From Candidatus Obscuribacterales bacterium (lineage in GTDB: Bacteria > Cyanobacteriota > Vampirovibrionia > Obscuribacterales > Obscuribacteraceae), in the NCBI GenBank assembly GCA_031292355.1, contig JARLHI010000058.1, forward strand, positions 41,252 through 105,251: a stretch of DNA of 64,000 bases, in the 5' to 3' direction. Below, one piece after another: positions 43,430 through 52,005 of the stretch (position 1 is the stretch's first letter; every line of letters begins with the position of its first letter). The notes beneath the pieces are model-generated. The model was not told where the DNA came from. It ran no database searches and saw only the letters and a program-made list of their open reading frames with translations. A program made the translations under genes and the position numbers.

Positions 43430-44176
43430 TCAGTTCAATGCCAGGCTGTAGTCTGTTACTCTGGGATCGTCAATGACATCGATGCCCTCCGCTCGTTTGA
43501 CATGCTTGGCGATGCGCATGCTCACAGGCAAAGAGATGAATTCATAAATGAGCTTCGCCACGTAAATGCACGCCATGGTTTTGAGCAAATCGATGGTTGG
43601 CACCACTCCAAGAAAGGCCAGCGGAAAAAATATAATCGTATCCACTAACTCCCCAAGAGCTGTCGACGCCATAAAGCGAATAGCTTGATCGATGCCTTCG
43701 CGACCTTTTTGTTTGAATTTTAGTTTGGAAATAGTGACGCTGTTGACCCATTCCCCGCAGATATAGCAAACGAGGCATGCGGCAACGACGCGCGGAGCCT
43801 GACCCAGGATGGTACTGTACGCATCCTGATGGTGCCAAAACGGTGCGGCTGGCACAACGTCTACCAGCCAGTAAGCAAATGCGGTGAGGACTTGCACAGC
43901 CATGCCAGTCCAGATGATGCGGCGCGAGCGCTCATAACCATAAACTTCGCTGAAGATGTCGTTGAACACAAAAGTCAGCGGCCAGATTAGTGTGGCACCG
44001 CTCAAGGTCCACGGTCCGACCGAAATAAATTTGGCTGCCGCGCCCACGCTGATGACGATAACGGCCACATAGCCGCCGACAATCATTGTGTACACGGGCG
44101 AATTACTTGTAATAGTCGCTGTCAGGGTTTCCGATGCTGTGCCGGCGCCGACTGCGGCGTCATTTGTTTTTAACAT
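43430..44176 (-). CDS. Queuosine precursor transporter, YhhQ/VUT family
   Basis: The ATG at 44176 (MLKTNDAAVGAG) is chosen; the longer frame starts with a TTG that is itself part of a TTGACA. There are six to seven membrane segments. Family motifs are WPLTFVFNDIFSEVYGYER, YICGEWVNS and ALGELVDTIIFFPLAFLG. YhhQ imports the 7-deazaguanine precursors used to make queuosine in tRNA. It is paired with an NCS1 permease. No queuosine biosynthesis gene and no clear preQ1 riboswitch were seen nearby. Confidence 0.9.
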   Translation of the reverse strand: MLKTNDAAVGAGTASETLTATITSNSPVYTMIVGGYVAVIVISVGAAAKFISVGPWTLSGATLIWPLTFVFNDIFSEVYGYERSRRIIWTGMAVQVLTAFAYWLVDVVPAAPFWHHQDAYSTILGQAPRVVAACLVCYICGEWVNSVTISKLKFKQKGREGIDQAIRFMASTALGELVDTIIFFPLAFLGVVPTIDLLKTMACIYVAKLIYEFISLPVSMRIAKHVKRAEGIDVIDDPRVTDYSLALN

Positions 44177-44273
44177 GGCAATCTCGCATAAACCAGGTGA
44201 AGAAGACTCCACAATAGGGGCTGTCAAGGGACCTGTCTATGGTGGTGTTACCATGGCTACTTGCCGTTCTGAA

Positions 44274-44336
44274 TTACGAGAACGCTGAGGCAAAATTAGC
44301 CGAGCTAATTCTATGCTTCATCGAAAATCAGCCATC
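44274..44336 (+). pseudogene. Fragment of a TPR-like family gene
   Basis: TACGAGAACGCTGAGGCAAA followed by ATTAGCCGAGCTAATTCTAT and CATCGAAAATCAGCCATCT matches 55746-55811 within the TPR-like gene, with few changes; there it encodes the Trp helix unit. Here Trp is changed (TGG to TGC) and a stop follows. It is a dead fragment between two minus-strand genes. Confidence 0.65.
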
Positions 44337-44462
44337 TTCGACAATTAGATTACGTGCGTATTGCATCATAAAAACTCGCAGAAACACAGGCTGAGAATTC
44401 AACCTGTGCTTCCGGCGTGTCTATCGTTATTGCAACTTCAGTGCATAAGCCTCAACTTGCGT

Positions 44463-45656
44463 TTATGTTGCTGCCCCCATTTTAATGGGTGCAGGTGCAG
44501 TAATGGGATCGGTGCCGTGCTGGGTTGCCTGTGCATAAAGCGCGGCCAATCCTGAAGCCTGTAGCACCATTTTACCGAGGTTTGTATCGAGTAGGTCGTT
44601 TTCCGGCTCTCCACCGGGAAACTTTCCTTTTGGATTCCAATTGAATAAAAATTGATTATCCGGTTGGAGTCTATTGTTCCAAACAGCGTCAGCGCTGGCT
44701 GTGAGGCAGATAGTGGCGTAAGGCTCTTGATTTTCAGCCAATTTAGCGATGAAAACCCCCTTGCCCGTTGCATAATCCAATTCGTATCCAGAAAGGGGAA
44801 ACGGCCGATCGTGCAAGACATTATTAGAATCAGTCATCGCTCCAATTGTGTCGCTGTATACTTGGGCACCAATTTTGCCCCGACCTTGGCGGAAGCAGCA
44901 GTCGGCAAACCAGGCTTGGTCTGCAACCCAGTAATAATCAGGACTTCCATTGCTCATACCCTTGAGCCTTTCGCGCACCTGCTTGTAGGTCATACCATTC
45001 ATGCTCACCACATCGACGTAAAGTAGATCCGCATCTATTGCCTTTTGATACCATGCGTCCATGCTTTCATTGGCAAAGCCCGGAATCGTCAAATAAGACT
45101 TGTCCTTGGTTAAATCGTAAAGTCTCAAACTGATAAGCCAGAACAGTTCGTTGGTGATATTGTTTCGGCCACTCATATCCAGGCCTTGATCGTTATTCCA
45201 AATCCCGCCACCAATCGGTACGTTATTCGTCGTGTTCCACCCGCCGCTCATAATTGTCCAGCAGTGTTTTGCCCCTGCAGTCAGGCGCGCGTCTTTATTC
45301 GGAAACGTGCCGATTTGATCACCGGCGGCAAGAGCATCCAGCAGCGCGATACCCCACCAACCATAGTCGTCAAGCCACGCTCCCCCTTTCGGTTTCGCAT
45401 TTAGTCCTTCACTGGTCAAGGTCTTCAACTGTTCCTCTGTAGCATCAAAGGGAACAGTGTTCTCGAAAAATTTAACGCACGTCTCCAATTTTGGACCATC
45501 TGATTTCTTTCGCGCCAGCAAATATTCAACAATTACCCGCGTTGTGTTTCCGCAAAGCCAAAAACCATTAGTGGCGCCGTCAAACACTTTTGCATCGTTC
45601 CAAAGCGAAATGAATCTGTCCCAGCCTTTGTCAGCGGCGTCATTGTAAGTAGTCAT
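44463..45656 (-). CDS. Glycoside hydrolase family 76 (alpha-1,6-mannanase type)
   Basis: GGGAGGGG just before the ATG at 45656 fixes the start; a longer open frame to 45824 is unlikely. The 397-residue protein has the (alpha/alpha)6-barrel pattern of GH76. The catalytic Asp pair lies in WLDDYGWWGIALLDAL (Asp96, Asp97), and GGGIWNNDQG and NITNELFWLISLRLY follow. GH76 enzymes cleave alpha-1,6-mannose linkages, as in fungal mannan. There is no signal peptide, so a cytosolic role or unusual export is implied. It is a single gene. Confidence 0.85.
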   Translation of the reverse strand: MTTYNDAADKGWDRFISLWNDAKVFDGATNGFWLCGNTTRVIVEYLLARKKSDGPKLETCVKFFENTVPFDATEEQLKTLTSEGLNAKPKGGAWLDDYGWWGIALLDALAAGDQIGTFPNKDARLTAGAKHCWTIMSGGWNTTNNVPIGGGIWNNDQGLDMSGRNNITNELFWLISLRLYDLTKDKSYLTIPGFANESMDAWYQKAIDADLLYVDVVSMNGMTYKQVRERLKGMSNGSPDYYWVADQAWFADCCFRQGRGKIGAQVYSDTIGAMTDSNNVLHDRPFPLSGYELDYATGKGVFIAKLAENQEPYATICLTASADAVWNNRLQPDNQFLFNWNPKGKFPGGEPENDLLDTNLGKMVLQASGLAALYAQATQHGTDPITAPAPIKMGAAT

Positions 45657-45891
45657 CAACCCCTCCCAAGAGTGTTCGCAAATGATATTCCATTGACAGC
45701 AAGAAAAAAGATTAATTGGTGCAGTCAAGATTATGCGCCACTTTTCTTCCATCGATTCACGCCCCCTATTGCTTGTGATTTTTAATGGGTCGCAAAAACT
45801 CAGGCAATGTCTGATTTTGCTCAAAAAGAAGAATTCCTCGATTTACCTGACTATGACCTGTGAGGATATTTTAAATTGGCAATGCTTTAAC

Positions 45892-45990
45892 AGTGGTGCT
45901 TTCTAGTCGTGGAGCAATTGCATGCCTTGCTAACAGTGCTCAAAGGTGATGCAAGGTCAACGGAGCGATCATCATCGGCGCAGCTCTGAT
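45892..45990 (+). repeat. Dispersed intergenic repeat, family A, copy 4
   Basis: It contains TCGTGGAGCAATTGCATGCC, GTGATGCAAGGTCAACGGAG and ATCATCATCGGCGCAGCTC. It lies between the GH76 gene and a TPR-like pseudogene. One of the best-preserved copies. Confidence 0.78.
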
Positions 45991-46020
45991 CATTAGCATC
46001 AGCGGCACTTCTTTTCCTAC

Positions 46021-46360
46021 TCATTTTTTAGTTTTCAGCTTCAATCTGAAATTGCCAATCTGCGGCGATTCACCTTTTTCTATTTGTTTGAGCCAGTGAC
46101 GCCAGTAATCAAGCTTGTAATCGACCAACTTTAGTTTCAATAAACGTCGCAGAAATTCAGCTACCACTAAATGCTGTTCGCACGCAAGCAAGCATTTCTT
46201 GAGCGAGCTGGAACATCGGTTGCTCGACCTGATCCCCCGACTTGATATCCAGTAAATAATTGCTCGCAGTTTGAATATCATTTTTTCGCAGAGCGATGGT
46301 GCCAAGAACAGCCTGCTGAAAGGTATCTATTACCTCTTTCCCCTGGCCCCAGATTGTCAA
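46021..46360 (-). pseudogene. Frameshifted C-terminal part of a TPR-like family gene
   Basis: Two overlapping frames together resemble the end of the protein at 55562. The first (46360 to about 46165) gives GTIALRKNDIQTASNYLLDI, then FQLAQEMLA (compare GLVALKEGDRNLAITLMLKM, then FRLARELFD). The second gives FLRRLLKLKLVDYKLDYWRHWLKQIEKGE in pieces (compare NRWLKQIANDE). The frame shift lies near 46170-46200. The 5' part of the gene is gone. Confidence 0.65.
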
Positions 46361-46492
46361 AATGTACGATTTGCGAATCGACTGGTGACGCGCGAGTACG
46401 AATTTGACGTACCGATAGAGGCTTAGGCAATCAGCATCAGTGCAACTATCGATGGTACTGGATAGAAGAACTCTCTCTCTAAGCCACTGAGA

Positions 46493-46527
46493 ATAGTGAC
46501 CCTCCCTGGTCGGGAGGCAATTGCATA
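46493..46527 (+). repeat. Dispersed intergenic repeat, family A, partial copy 5
   Basis: TAGTGACCCTCCCTGGTCGG then GAGGCAATTGCATATT matches the first third of the family. It is preceded by GCCACT-n6-AGTGAC, as in copy 2. It is truncated next to the hipA 3' end. Confidence 0.55.
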
Positions 46528-46551
46528 TTAAAAAATCCTATTCTAAAACCT

Positions 46552-47862
46552 TCAGTTCTCCGTCTTGTCTTTAAGGCTCTTGCGAGCCGTCTTTGCAGCG
46601 GTAGTCGACTTTCCCGCTGTAGCCTTTTGAAGATCGACGTGTTCAAATGCCGAAGACATGCGGTTGATTTCACTCCCTGTAATCTTAAGATTGGCAGCGA
46701 CGGTGCGCCATTTGCTTACAGCTGCTCCAACTTCAAAAGCTATTTGATAAGCATCGTCAGAGCTGATTTCAAAATAAGTTGCTACTTGCATCGCGTGTTC
46801 CAGTGACGCAGTGGCGTCGTCCAAATTAATTGCCGTACTGAGCACTCGCGGCTTGATATCAACTGGTACCGGATTAAGATCATAGACCGGAGAAAGGCGC
46901 CAACCGTAAGGTTCGCCGTATAAAAAACCGTGATTTCGCAGATGGTCGTCAGTGTTGGATATCAGAATATTCAACACTATGCGCCGCCACAACATGCGCA
47001 TATCTTCTTTCGCTGCGCTACCTACTCGGCGTAGCACATCTACGAACTCCATGTAACTTCTTTGCTCGTTATCTTTTGCGCCAAGCATGCTCATCGCAGA
47101 TAAAAATGGAATACGAATGTCTTCAGATCGGTCGAATCGGCGCAGTATCAAAACAGGTCTTTTCCCTACTAGCTCCAATCGCCATTCCGGTACGTTTACA
47201 CCGGCGTCACCAGCAAGTGTGAGAGCTACAGCCTCCCATAGAACTGTATTGAATTCATCACCATTGTGTGGAAATTTTGCTATAGCGAGGTGCCCATCGC
47301 GCTCTCTCACTGATGCTTTTGGTCGTGCACCACCCAGCGAGGAGCCAGGCGCGAGTAGTAAGCGTAACTCTTCATCTGACTCCGTGTCGTCCATTACATG
47401 CTCCGCTGCGGAGAGTAATCGAGGAAGTTCAATCAGAGGCGGTATTCTAGTCCTTCCGCGCTCTGCCAAAAAAGGCTCGCCGATTTTCGAGGCAAAGCGC
47501 AGAGCACCTTGACGTGTCTCATCATCGACCATCAATAAAAAGTCGATTTCTCGAAGAGTTCTGCTTGCTTTTCCTTCTATGTCAGCCCGTCTGCGATCGG
47601 CCCGACGCATTAACACGCGTCCCCATCTGTCTGGTGCCGAATCACCGATGGCACCAAAAAGTGCACGGTCGCCGCTATGAAAAGGACCCGGACCCAGAGT
47701 CAGAGCCGGCTCCAGTGAAAACCTCAATGGATTAGAAAGCCACTCTCTATCGTATTCGAATGTTGCGCTGTCTCTTTCTTTGCGCGTGCGGGTCCAAAGT
47801 CGCCCGACTAACCACGGCTTGCCAGAAAGATCGGCATAAACCAGTGTCTCGGTCTCCGTCAT
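46552..47862 (-). CDS. hipA: HipA-family serine/threonine kinase toxin
   Basis: A 436-residue HipA-type kinase. The N-terminal subdomain has FSLEPALTLGPG and FGAIGDSAPDRWGR. The ATP/P-loop-like motif is GSSLGGARPKA. The catalytic and metal parts are LISNTDDHLRNHGFL and SPVYDLNPVP. HipA kinases phosphorylate glutamyl-tRNA synthetase or other targets and cause dormancy. The upstream hipB gene overlaps by four bases (ATGA), so expression is coupled. The last 30 residues are basic and rich in Lys/Ala/Thr, a tail not usual for HipA. All main motifs are intact. Confidence 0.92.
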   Translation of the reverse strand: MTETETLVYADLSGKPWLVGRLWTRTRKERDSATFEYDREWLSNPLRFSLEPALTLGPGPFHSGDRALFGAIGDSAPDRWGRVLMRRADRRRADIEGKASRTLREIDFLLMVDDETRQGALRFASKIGEPFLAERGRTRIPPLIELPRLLSAAEHVMDDTESDEELRLLLAPGSSLGGARPKASVRERDGHLAIAKFPHNGDEFNTVLWEAVALTLAGDAGVNVPEWRLELVGKRPVLILRRFDRSEDIRIPFLSAMSMLGAKDNEQRSYMEFVDVLRRVGSAAKEDMRMLWRRIVLNILISNTDDHLRNHGFLYGEPYGWRLSPVYDLNPVPVDIKPRVLSTAINLDDATASLEHAMQVATYFEISSDDAYQIAFEVGAAVSKWRTVAANLKITGSEINRMSSAFEHVDLQKATAGKSTTAAKTARKSLKDKTEN

Positions 47863-48248
47863 GTCGCCACATTCTTTTTCGGTGGTGACGCTTTTTTTCG
47901 CGGCGTTCTGATTCGCTTGGGCAGCCGCTCCTCTTCAAGCTGGCGCCCGAGAATGTCTTCACCGGCATCAGCCAAATTCTTTAATCGATCAATCATGCCG
48001 AGCACAAACAGGATTGTCGCGTAGGACCCCACTGATACGTTTACATCGCCCCTTTCCACGTTGTATAGAGTCATGCGGCTGATTGATGCCCGCTCTGCCA
48101 GCATGTCTGTCGATATGCGACGGCGCAGACGTGCGTCCCGAATGTCTTGTCCAAGCTTGCGCATAGCATGACGAACGGGAATTGGAGTGGTCAGATCAGT
48201 TTTTTGATTTCTCATAATGTCTAGTATCGTTGACGCTACAATAATCAT
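47859..48248 (-). CDS. hipB: HipB-like Xre-family antitoxin
   Basis: The helix-turn-helix segment is IRDARLRRRISTDMLAERAS then ISRMTLYNVERGD, a standard Xre pattern. The C-terminus is basic (PKRIRTPRKKASPPKKN). The frame begins at 48248, but an ATG at 48215 (MRNQKTDL) is equally possible; neither has a clear ribosome site. It should repress its own operon through the palindromes at 48260-48352 and neutralise the HipA kinase whose gene it overlaps. Confidence 0.85.
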   Translation of the reverse strand: MIIVASTILDIMRNQKTDLTTPIPVRHAMRKLGQDIRDARLRRRISTDMLAERASISRMTLYNVERGDVNVSVGSYATILFVLGMIDRLKNLADAGEDILGRQLEEERLPKRIRTPRKKASPPKKNVAT

Positions 48249-48259
48249 CGTATAGGAAG

Positions 48260-48352
48260 TTAGACGTTAAAGTCAAGAACGCTCCAAGTAAGTTATTGCG
48301 TATGCTTTACGGGACATAAACATTGTTAACGTCTACTATAACGGATGTTATA
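48260..48352 (-). promoter_or_regulatory. Operator region of the hipBA operon
   Basis: TTAGACGTTAA (48260-48270) recurs in inverted form as TTAACGTCTA (48326-48335). It is followed by the palindrome TATAAC-GGAT-GTTATA (48337-48352). Paired inverted sites upstream of hipB are the normal binding sites for HipB dimers. Confidence 0.6.
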
Positions 48353-48735
48353 TATTACAACCACTCTAATTTATCACTTGCGTCACTCGGCAAAAGTTTT
48401 GCAAGCACAGCGCATGCGCTTGTGGGATCTGCTAAAAAGCTATCTCCTACTGGTGCCCGCGCTGTTTGCTCAGCGTCATTAGTTACGTCATAGCCCTCTA
48501 GTTGAGCGCATGTGGGATGAATTGCGGCCGGTAGCACGCCTTTGCCGCCCCCAATCTTGCAGTGGTCTTGGCACTCTTTTGCTTAACCGCCTCAACCAGG
48601 GCCTCTCTTACCTCCTTTTGCTCTTCCTGCGACCCGCTTAAACCAATCGCCAGCTTCGAAGCCGGACTTTATTGGCTTACCGGATAAAAAGGAAAATGGG
48701 CATAACATAATCTGTAGGCACTTGGGACTCAACTC
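48353..48735. other. Gene-poor stretch with decayed coding fragments
   Basis: On the minus strand, 48660-48490 can be read as protein-like sequence (KLAIGLSGSQEEQKEVREAL, then VEAVKQKSAKTTARLG), and 48355-48537 as another short frame. Neither has a start signal or a recognised family. Probably the remains of one or two lost genes. Confidence 0.3.
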
Positions 48736-50175
48736 ATGTCAGATGCAAAACCTGGTGAGAAAAGCGACAGCCAACTACAAACACCTGAAAAACTGCCTTT
48801 GAAATCGCCCGATGCCCATGCCGTGCAAAACGCTAGCAATGAGCAGATAAAAGCCGTACAAAGCGCCAATTTAGACAGACATAATGGCTCTGCGGGTGGT
48901 AGCGCGCCTGAGAGTATTCAGATTTTCATGGGCGATGGTCGTATCGCTTCGCGCTTGTCTACAGTGACGGAAAAAGATAATGCCAAGCCGGACAAGCTAG
49001 ACCTGTCAAAAAGTATTTCACTGACTGAACTCTTAGAAAAACAAGAAAGAGAAAAAGATTCAACCGCTCAGTCCTTGGTCGCTCAATTTGAAAAACTTTC
49101 AACGATGCGAAAAGGGCCAGTCCGGGATACGTTAGAAAAAGAATTCCAGGATACGGCAGACAAAATCTACGGCCGAGGGAAATACGCACCACAAAACACC
49201 ACTGCAAAGCCCGCTCCAGAAACCGCGAGTCCTGAAAATATGAAAAAAGGACACGTAGAATATTCGCTGCAGTTAACTCGCGGTATACAAAGTCAAGACG
49301 ACCTTCAACAGCTTGCACATGGCATCTTTGATGGTCCACTCAATTATTTGAGCACCAAAGATTCTGTCCATGATTCACTGATAGAGATTGGTCCTGCACT
49401 TGATACAGCCGTTGATTACTACAGTGAGAAGTTGCGCAATGCCGACGGAAAAGGACTCGCTCAGGATGCCCAAACCTTTGGCGAGGCAATTGTAGGTGTC
49501 GTGTCGCATACACTCGAGCAGCTACAATTTCCTCAAGATCAAGCCCAAATCGGTTCACAAGCTGCTGCCATGGCGGCTTTCTTTTTCGTAGGTTCCAAGG
49601 TGCCAATCGAGGCTCAGGCCGCTAAACAACTGGGACTTGAGACCATGACTCAGGCGGAGTTAACCAAGCTTGGTATAGAGAGTGCAATCGCTACGGTAAA
49701 AAATGGTGAGCGCCTGGTCTTTAGCGCCGAATCCGGCATTGAAGTCACGAAAGCTACAGGTGAAGAGCTTAATTCGCTGTGGGGTAAACCATGGGGGCTA
49801 AGAGGCTTTGAAGGCGAGAATCTGATGGGGCGAAGCGATATTCTGCCCCGCAATTTTCCACAGATTGATGACGCTGTATTTAAAGATGGAATTTTTACCG
49901 ACATGAAAACTGTAGACTTGAATGCGCCAACATATCAAAATATGGAAGCACTTTCGAGACGGCTAAATAGATTTGTGGATAAACTAAATGACTGGACTGG
50001 AGAAGAAAAGTTGTGGGGTGGTCGAGGAATTAGTCCTCTTGAGATAGAGCAAAAGGTGCTGCAAATAGGCATTCCAAACGGAAGTATGTCAAGTGAGCAA
50101 GTCGCAGTATTTGAACAGTTTGGTAAACGAGCCAGTGCTTTAGGCATCAAAGTCAAGGTGACGGCAATAGAATGA
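48736..50175 (+). CDS. Polymorphic toxin with CdiA-type PD-(D/E)XK nuclease C-terminal domain
   Basis: The 479 residues comprise a Ser/Lys/Pro-rich N-terminus, a helical middle (residues 175-320) and a nuclease C-terminal domain (about 345-479). The nuclease core shows Glu360 in GFEGENLMGRSD, then FPQIDDAVFKDG (Asp378/379), then TDMKTVDL (Asp389, Lys391) as a D-x(n)-D-x-K site. It ends with the pattern of contact-dependent-inhibition nucleases: IPNGSMSSEQVAVFEQF, then ALGIKVKVTAIE. Members of this superfamily cut tRNA or DNA. The stop overlaps the next gene's start (ATGA), the classic toxin-immunity junction. No secretion signal is visible. Confidence 0.82.
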   Translation: MSDAKPGEKSDSQLQTPEKLPLKSPDAHAVQNASNEQIKAVQSANLDRHNGSAGGSAPESIQIFMGDGRIASRLSTVTEKDNAKPDKLDLSKSISLTELLEKQEREKDSTAQSLVAQFEKLSTMRKGPVRDTLEKEFQDTADKIYGRGKYAPQNTTAKPAPETASPENMKKGHVEYSLQLTRGIQSQDDLQQLAHGIFDGPLNYLSTKDSVHDSLIEIGPALDTAVDYYSEKLRNADGKGLAQDAQTFGEAIVGVVSHTLEQLQFPQDQAQIGSQAAAMAAFFFVGSKVPIEAQAAKQLGLETMTQAELTKLGIESAIATVKNGERLVFSAESGIEVTKATGEELNSLWGKPWGLRGFEGENLMGRSDILPRNFPQIDDAVFKDGIFTDMKTVDLNAPTYQNMEALSRRLNRFVDKLNDWTGEEKLWGGRGISPLEIEQKVLQIGIPNGSMSSEQVAVFEQFGKRASALGIKVKVTAIE

Positions 50176-50657
50176 CTACAGAGAAGAAAGAAAAATTACT
50201 TTGCTGGTTGAGTGTATTGGTCTTGTCTGACCGAGCGCTTTTGCCGACTACGATGAAAACTAATCAAGGTCATTTTTCCGTTGACCCAATTCAGCAAATC
50301 GATTATCGAAACCGTCAGGAGCTGATTGATGCTCTCGCCAACGCAATTAAAGTAGGCAATCCAATTGGTGAGGCACCATCAAGGGAGAGTCAAAGAGAGC
50401 GAACATCTCTCGAAAAGCTTGTTCACGCTAAGTCGTGGGCTGATCTTGAGCGTAAGTCAATCTATTTTTCCATTGCACTTCTTTCATCCGCTGTTGAGAT
50501 AAAATCGTGGGGGCGAGCGCCTGACGGTACCTGGAGCGACGAAAAGGCAACATCACTTAATGTGAAAATCCCCCAAGAGGCTGGCGCCGAAGGCATAGCC
50601 GATGTAATTTTGGAACATCTGAGTCAGCGCAGGGATCTCCCTGGATTGTCGATATGA
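50172..50657 (+). CDS. Immunity protein for the CdiA-type nuclease
   Basis: It starts inside the toxin stop codon (4-base overlap), so translation is coupled. A 161-residue cytosolic protein. Residues 85-161 read LERKSIYFSIALLSSAVEIK, then IADVILEHLSQRRDLPG. The same C-terminal block appears in the small gene at 55175 (AMAIIEHLKSRKDLPD) and in a dead copy at 63535. This defines a local immunity-like family. It should bind and block the nuclease domain. Confidence 0.8.
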   Translation: MTTEKKEKLLCWLSVLVLSDRALLPTTMKTNQGHFSVDPIQQIDYRNRQELIDALANAIKVGNPIGEAPSRESQRERTSLEKLVHAKSWADLERKSIYFSIALLSSAVEIKSWGRAPDGTWSDEKATSLNVKIPQEAGAEGIADVILEHLSQRRDLPGLSI

Positions 50658-50745
50658 GCAAACTAAGTTCCATGCGATAGAAACTTCATTGAATCGACGC
50701 AGCACCGACTGTTTGGTGCCGGCAGTGTGAGTGGACTTTGGTTTT

Positions 50746-50812
50746 AGCGGCACTTCCTGGTCGCGGCGGCATTGCATGCCGTTCTAGCAGCCTCAAAGTG
50801 AAAGAGCAAGGC
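50746..50812 (+). repeat. Dispersed intergenic repeat, family A, copy 6
   Basis: GCGGCACTTCCTGGTCGCGG, CATTGCATGCCGTTCTAGCA, GCCTCAAAGTG, then GCAAGG. The last third (ATCATCATCGGCGC) is missing. It lies between the immunity gene and the convergent lipoprotein gene. Confidence 0.65.
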
Positions 50813-50824
50813 ACGAGATGACGT

Positions 50825-51829
50825 CTAAGGACCGAGAGAAATTTTTCCATCATCCCAATAATAGAGTTTATCGCTCACCGGGCGTGGTGCTCTGCTAGCC
50901 TCACGTAATATTGTCTCGCGCAAAAGTTCGACCGCATTCTTATCAGCATCGCCGCACAAAAGCAACACGTCCTTACTACTCACACCAAATGCCAGCCGAC
51001 CTTTCACGTGCTGTTTGATGGTGCTCATAATTTCGTCGTCCAGGATGAGGCTGGATTCAAAGTCTCCACCGCAGCTGACCATAAATACTCCATTTCCACC
51101 AAAAACGCTGACGTCAGTAGGTAAATGCGAGCGCAACGTCTTCACAGGACCCTTTTTCATGTCTTTTACCGTCAATCCCAGTTTCGTGCTCTCGCTAGCG
51201 TTTAAAAACTGCAGACTATTTGGTGCGTCGTGCGCAAGAATACAAATGATGCCCGGAGCAATCGGAAACCAAGCTAGGTCAACGGGCTTTCCATCAGGAG
51301 TTTCAAGCTTTTTAGTCTCTTCAATCATGCCTTCGCGTCGAATCAAAGGAACAACGTCGTTTGCAGTTGTGGGCGCCTCGTTGCTCCTTTTCTCATATTC
51401 TTCCATGCTTGCGAGCATGGTGCGAAGCTTCACCTTTCTGTTCCCGGGCATGTCTTTGCAGTCAGCCCAAGTGGTTTCTGTAAGAATCTCAAACTTCTGA
51501 CCGCCAGGGTTTTTGAAGGAAATTGTGTGATCTTTTATTCCAATCAAAGATTGACCTGGCCGGGCTTTGAGCATGGAGCTTGCCAGCAACTCGTCGAAAC
51601 GGATGTGAGTAAGAACTGGCTGCTCGATTTCGTCAGGCATGAGTTTATCGAGGCTCGAGTCGTCACCACCGGACGGCGGAAGATCTTTGTTTCGCTCAAT
51701 CTTAATTGTGAACAACGGTTTGGCTTGACTGATTTGCTCGTCAATCGGCGTCGCAGTCGCGCAGGATTGCAGAAGAAATAGCATCGCCGAAAGCAGTATC
51801 GCAAATGAATGCCGTCTTTTTAAGAGCAC
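50825..51829 (-). CDS. Hypothetical lipoprotein (334 aa)
   Basis: The GTG at 51829 preceded by AAGGA is the best start; the frame stays open further up to 51931 but without a ribosome site. A lipoprotein signal peptide is visible: RRHSFAILLSAMLFLLQSC, with lipobox LQSC. The mature part is alpha/beta with several Met/Lys-rich segments and ends YYWDDGKISLGP. No family was recognised. Expected in the outer or inner membrane facing the periplasm. Confidence 0.7.
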   Translation of the reverse strand: MLLKRRHSFAILLSAMLFLLQSCATATPIDEQISQAKPLFTIKIERNKDLPPSGGDDSSLDKLMPDEIEQPVLTHIRFDELLASSMLKARPGQSLIGIKDHTISFKNPGGQKFEILTETTWADCKDMPGNRKVKLRTMLASMEEYEKRSNEAPTTANDVVPLIRREGMIEETKKLETPDGKPVDLAWFPIAPGIICILAHDAPNSLQFLNASESTKLGLTVKDMKKGPVKTLRSHLPTDVSVFGGNGVFMVSCGGDFESSLILDDEIMSTIKQHVKGRLAFGVSSKDVLLLCGDADKNAVELLRETILREASRAPRPVSDKLYYWDDGKISLGP

Positions 51830-52005
51830 TTGCTGTGTCCTTGAAATCAGATTAGAAGTTTTAGCAGAGTTTACCCCAAATTGGCAGAGGGAGCATTTCT
51901 GCAGTTTTGGCGTGCAACTGCTGACTTCCAAAAATAACTAGAAAGCCAATGCCGTTGGCGATCAGGCGCCAGGGAAAACGCAAGACCTGTCGGCACGCCA
52001 TTCCT

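Noticed and set aside
43430..44227. Start of the YhhQ-type gene at the TTG at 44227
   Set aside because: The TTG is part of a TTGACA and lacks a ribosome site; the ATG at 44176 gives a normal family N-terminus.
44230..44290. preQ1 riboswitch upstream of the YhhQ-type gene
   Set aside because: A hairpin (CTATGG/CCATGG) exists, but the conserved A-rich tail and loop bases of known preQ1 classes are not seen.
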